Assembly (NCBI RefSeq): GCF_014199935.1
Contig: NZ_JACHOP010000005.1
Location: 124,001-188,000 of the forward strand
DNA length: 64,000 bases
Direction of reading: 5' to 3'
Origin: Methylorubrum rhodinum
GTDB lineage: Bacteria > Pseudomonadota > Alphaproteobacteria > Rhizobiales > Beijerinckiaceae
The translations under genes were made by a program, and so were the position numbers. The first letter of the stretch is position 1. The number at the start of each line of letters is the position of its first letter. Positions 63,005 through 64,000 of the stretch are shown one piece after another. The notes beneath the pieces were generated by a model, which searched no databases, was not told the origin of the DNA, and was given only the letters and a program-made list of their open reading frames with translations.

Positions 63005-63284
63005 CAAGAAGGATTGATCTATAAAATACAAATCAGACGGGCTATGACGGCATCAATTATCCAGTATATAGGGGGTTCTGTAGTCCATAATTTGGCGACA
63101 TAATTTGAGTAATTCGGAAGCATGTGGCCTTGAATGCAATCGAGAGATCGGCTTGAGAGCTCCAGTGATTGGTTGCCTTCGGTTGGATGAATCATGAATG
63201 GCACGGGGAGTCATTTTAAGCTAAAAAATAAATAGCTAAGTCCTTACAGACAAGCACAGCGCAGGATAGATCAGCTCATCAGCC
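63005..63284. other. AT-rich island without a recognisable gene
   Basis: About 280 bases with GC near 40%, far below the rest of the window; it contains runs such as CTATAAAATACAAATC and AAGCTAAAAAATAAATAGCT. One 61-codon minus frame is open (63019-63204) but has no ribosome-binding site and codon use unlike its neighbours, so I do not call it. It could be a promoter region of bciA's downstream flank, an integration scar, or transferred DNA. Confidence 0.6.
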
Positions 63285-64000
63285 TCAAAACACCGCGTGA
63301 TCACCCCGCTCGGCCACGGCCTCGCCCCGGATCAACAGCGCGTAATAGTCGAACAGGGTCTGCGAGCCGGTCGAGGGCGTGGCGTCCGCATCGTAGCGGC
63401 CCGTCGTGGGATCGAGGACGAGCATCGACTCGGTGGCATAGTAGCGCCCGATGCGTGCGAGCTCGGCCTTGGCAGCGAGCGCCGGCACCCCGCGTCCGAG
63501 CAGGGACAGGACGGCGATGATCCCGTCCAACAACCCCACCGGGACGTGCCGGAAGCGCGGCTCGCGGCCCAGCAGGGCGAACAGGGCCGCGCCTTGCGCC
63601 CTCGGCGTGATCGCTTCGCCCGGCCCACCGATCGGCAGCACGCGGTTGCGCCGCTCAGGGTCTTCGAGGCAGTCGGCGAGGTAGGCCGCGAGATCGCCGT
63701 CCGAGATCGGCTTGCAGGCCGTCAGCCGACCGTCGCCGAACACGAGGAACGGCTTGCCGCGCCTCACCCGCTCGACCTGCCCCGACAGCGATTTGAAGAA
63801 GGCCGTCGGCCGGACGATGGTGTAGTCGATCCCCGACGCCACCAGGGCCGCCTCGAAGGCGAGCTTGGCATGCTGGAAGGCGAGCAACGGCTTCTGGACG
63901 CAGATCGCCGAGAGCAGGACGACGTGTCCGACGCCCGCCACCCGGCTCGCTTCGAGCGCGTTCACATGCGCGTCGTGGTCGATCGCCCAAGCGTCGCGGG
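63285..64000 (-). CDS. bciA: Divinyl chlorophyllide a 8-vinyl-reductase, N-terminus outside window
   Basis: The frame is open to the right edge, so the N-terminal Rossmann strand is missing. The visible part has WAIDHDAHVNALEASRVAG, VVLLSAICVQKPLLAFQHAK, TIVRPTAFFKSLSGQVE, FGDGRLTACKPISDGDLA and GRYYATESMLVLDPTTGRYD, all characteristic of BciA/DVR NADPH-dependent 8-vinyl reductases. This reduces the 8-vinyl group on the way to bacteriochlorophyll a, in line with the aerobic anoxygenic phototrophy known in Methylobacterium. A less specific reading is an NmrA-like reductase, but the LSAICVQKPLL motif favours BciA. Confidence 0.88.
   Translation of the reverse strand, partial: RDAWAIDHDAHVNALEASRVAGVGHVVLLSAICVQKPLLAFQHAKLAFEAALVASGIDYTIVRPTAFFKSLSGQVERVRRGKPFLVFGDGRLTACKPISDGDLAAYLADCLEDPERRNRVLPIGGPGEAITPRAQGAALFALLGREPRFRHVPVGLLDGIIAVLSLLGRGVPALAAKAELARIGRYYATESMLVLDPTTGRYDADATPSTGSQTLFDYYALLIRGEAVAERGDHAVF

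Noticed and set aside
63019..63204. A 61-codon minus frame in the AT-rich patch
   Set aside because: No ribosome-binding site, no recognisable motif, and it occurs in low-GC DNA where stop-free runs of this length carry little weight.

Overview
The window is high-GC DNA (about 70% by eye) from an alphaproteobacterium of the order Hyphomicrobiales, almost certainly Methylobacterium or Methylorubrum. The main evidence is a 557-residue formate-tetrahydrofolate ligase of the methylotroph type, a bacteriochlorophyll-pathway 8-vinyl reductase at the right edge, an Irr-type Fur regulator beside fabA/fabB/fabI, a MucR/Ros regulator, a TipF-like protein, and many long inverted intergenic repeats. These assignments come from reading translated sequence; no database search was run.

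Left part (1-20 kb): the end of mltG, a LuxR-type regulator, nadK divergent from cutA, a PilZ protein, a 1474-residue protein with three glycosyltransferase domains, zwf, a PleC-like sensor kinase, pepN, a two-winged-helix protein, an RTX fragment and gloA. Signalling block (20-28.5 kb): a PAS-only protein, a 1224-residue hybrid kinase, a short PAS/HisKA_2 protein with a degenerate ATP-binding domain, sufE, a DUF6456 protein and a mucR homologue.

Middle (28.8-47 kb): oligopeptidase B, a large exported repeat protein, DoxX, a lone fliP, the lipid block fabI / fabB / fabA with divergent irr, an SH3 protein, a D-2-hydroxyacid dehydrogenase, ribF, then cheY-cheZ and a TipF-like degenerate EAL protein. 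From 47 to 53.4 kb: an HMA metal-binding protein coupled to an omega-aminotransferase, ftfL (C1 metabolism), a decayed ISAs1 transposase, a type I methionine aminopeptidase and a secreted collagen-like protein.

Right part (53.4-62.8 kb): the most interesting region is a self-contained sigma-54 regulon. A NifA-like activator (GAF, AAA+ with GAFTGA, Fis HTH) is followed by two operons. Each has a long perfect palindrome about 95-105 bp upstream of a near-consensus -24/-12 promoter, and the two palindromes share an identical 15-base core. Operon 1 encodes an OsmC-like protein lacking the second cysteine, an acyl-CoA-dehydrogenase-like flavoprotein, and a rubredoxin fused to an FAD/NAD(P) reductase. 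Operon 2 encodes an NrtA/CynA-type Tat-exported binding protein with a Cys/His-rich leader, a permease, an ATPase and cyanase (CynS). The layout suggests uptake and oxidative conversion of a small nitrogen compound that ends in cyanate, which cyanase then detoxifies or assimilates. An IS256-like remnant lies on its left and an inverted repeat plus an AT-rich patch on its right, so the block may have been acquired. The window ends inside bciA.
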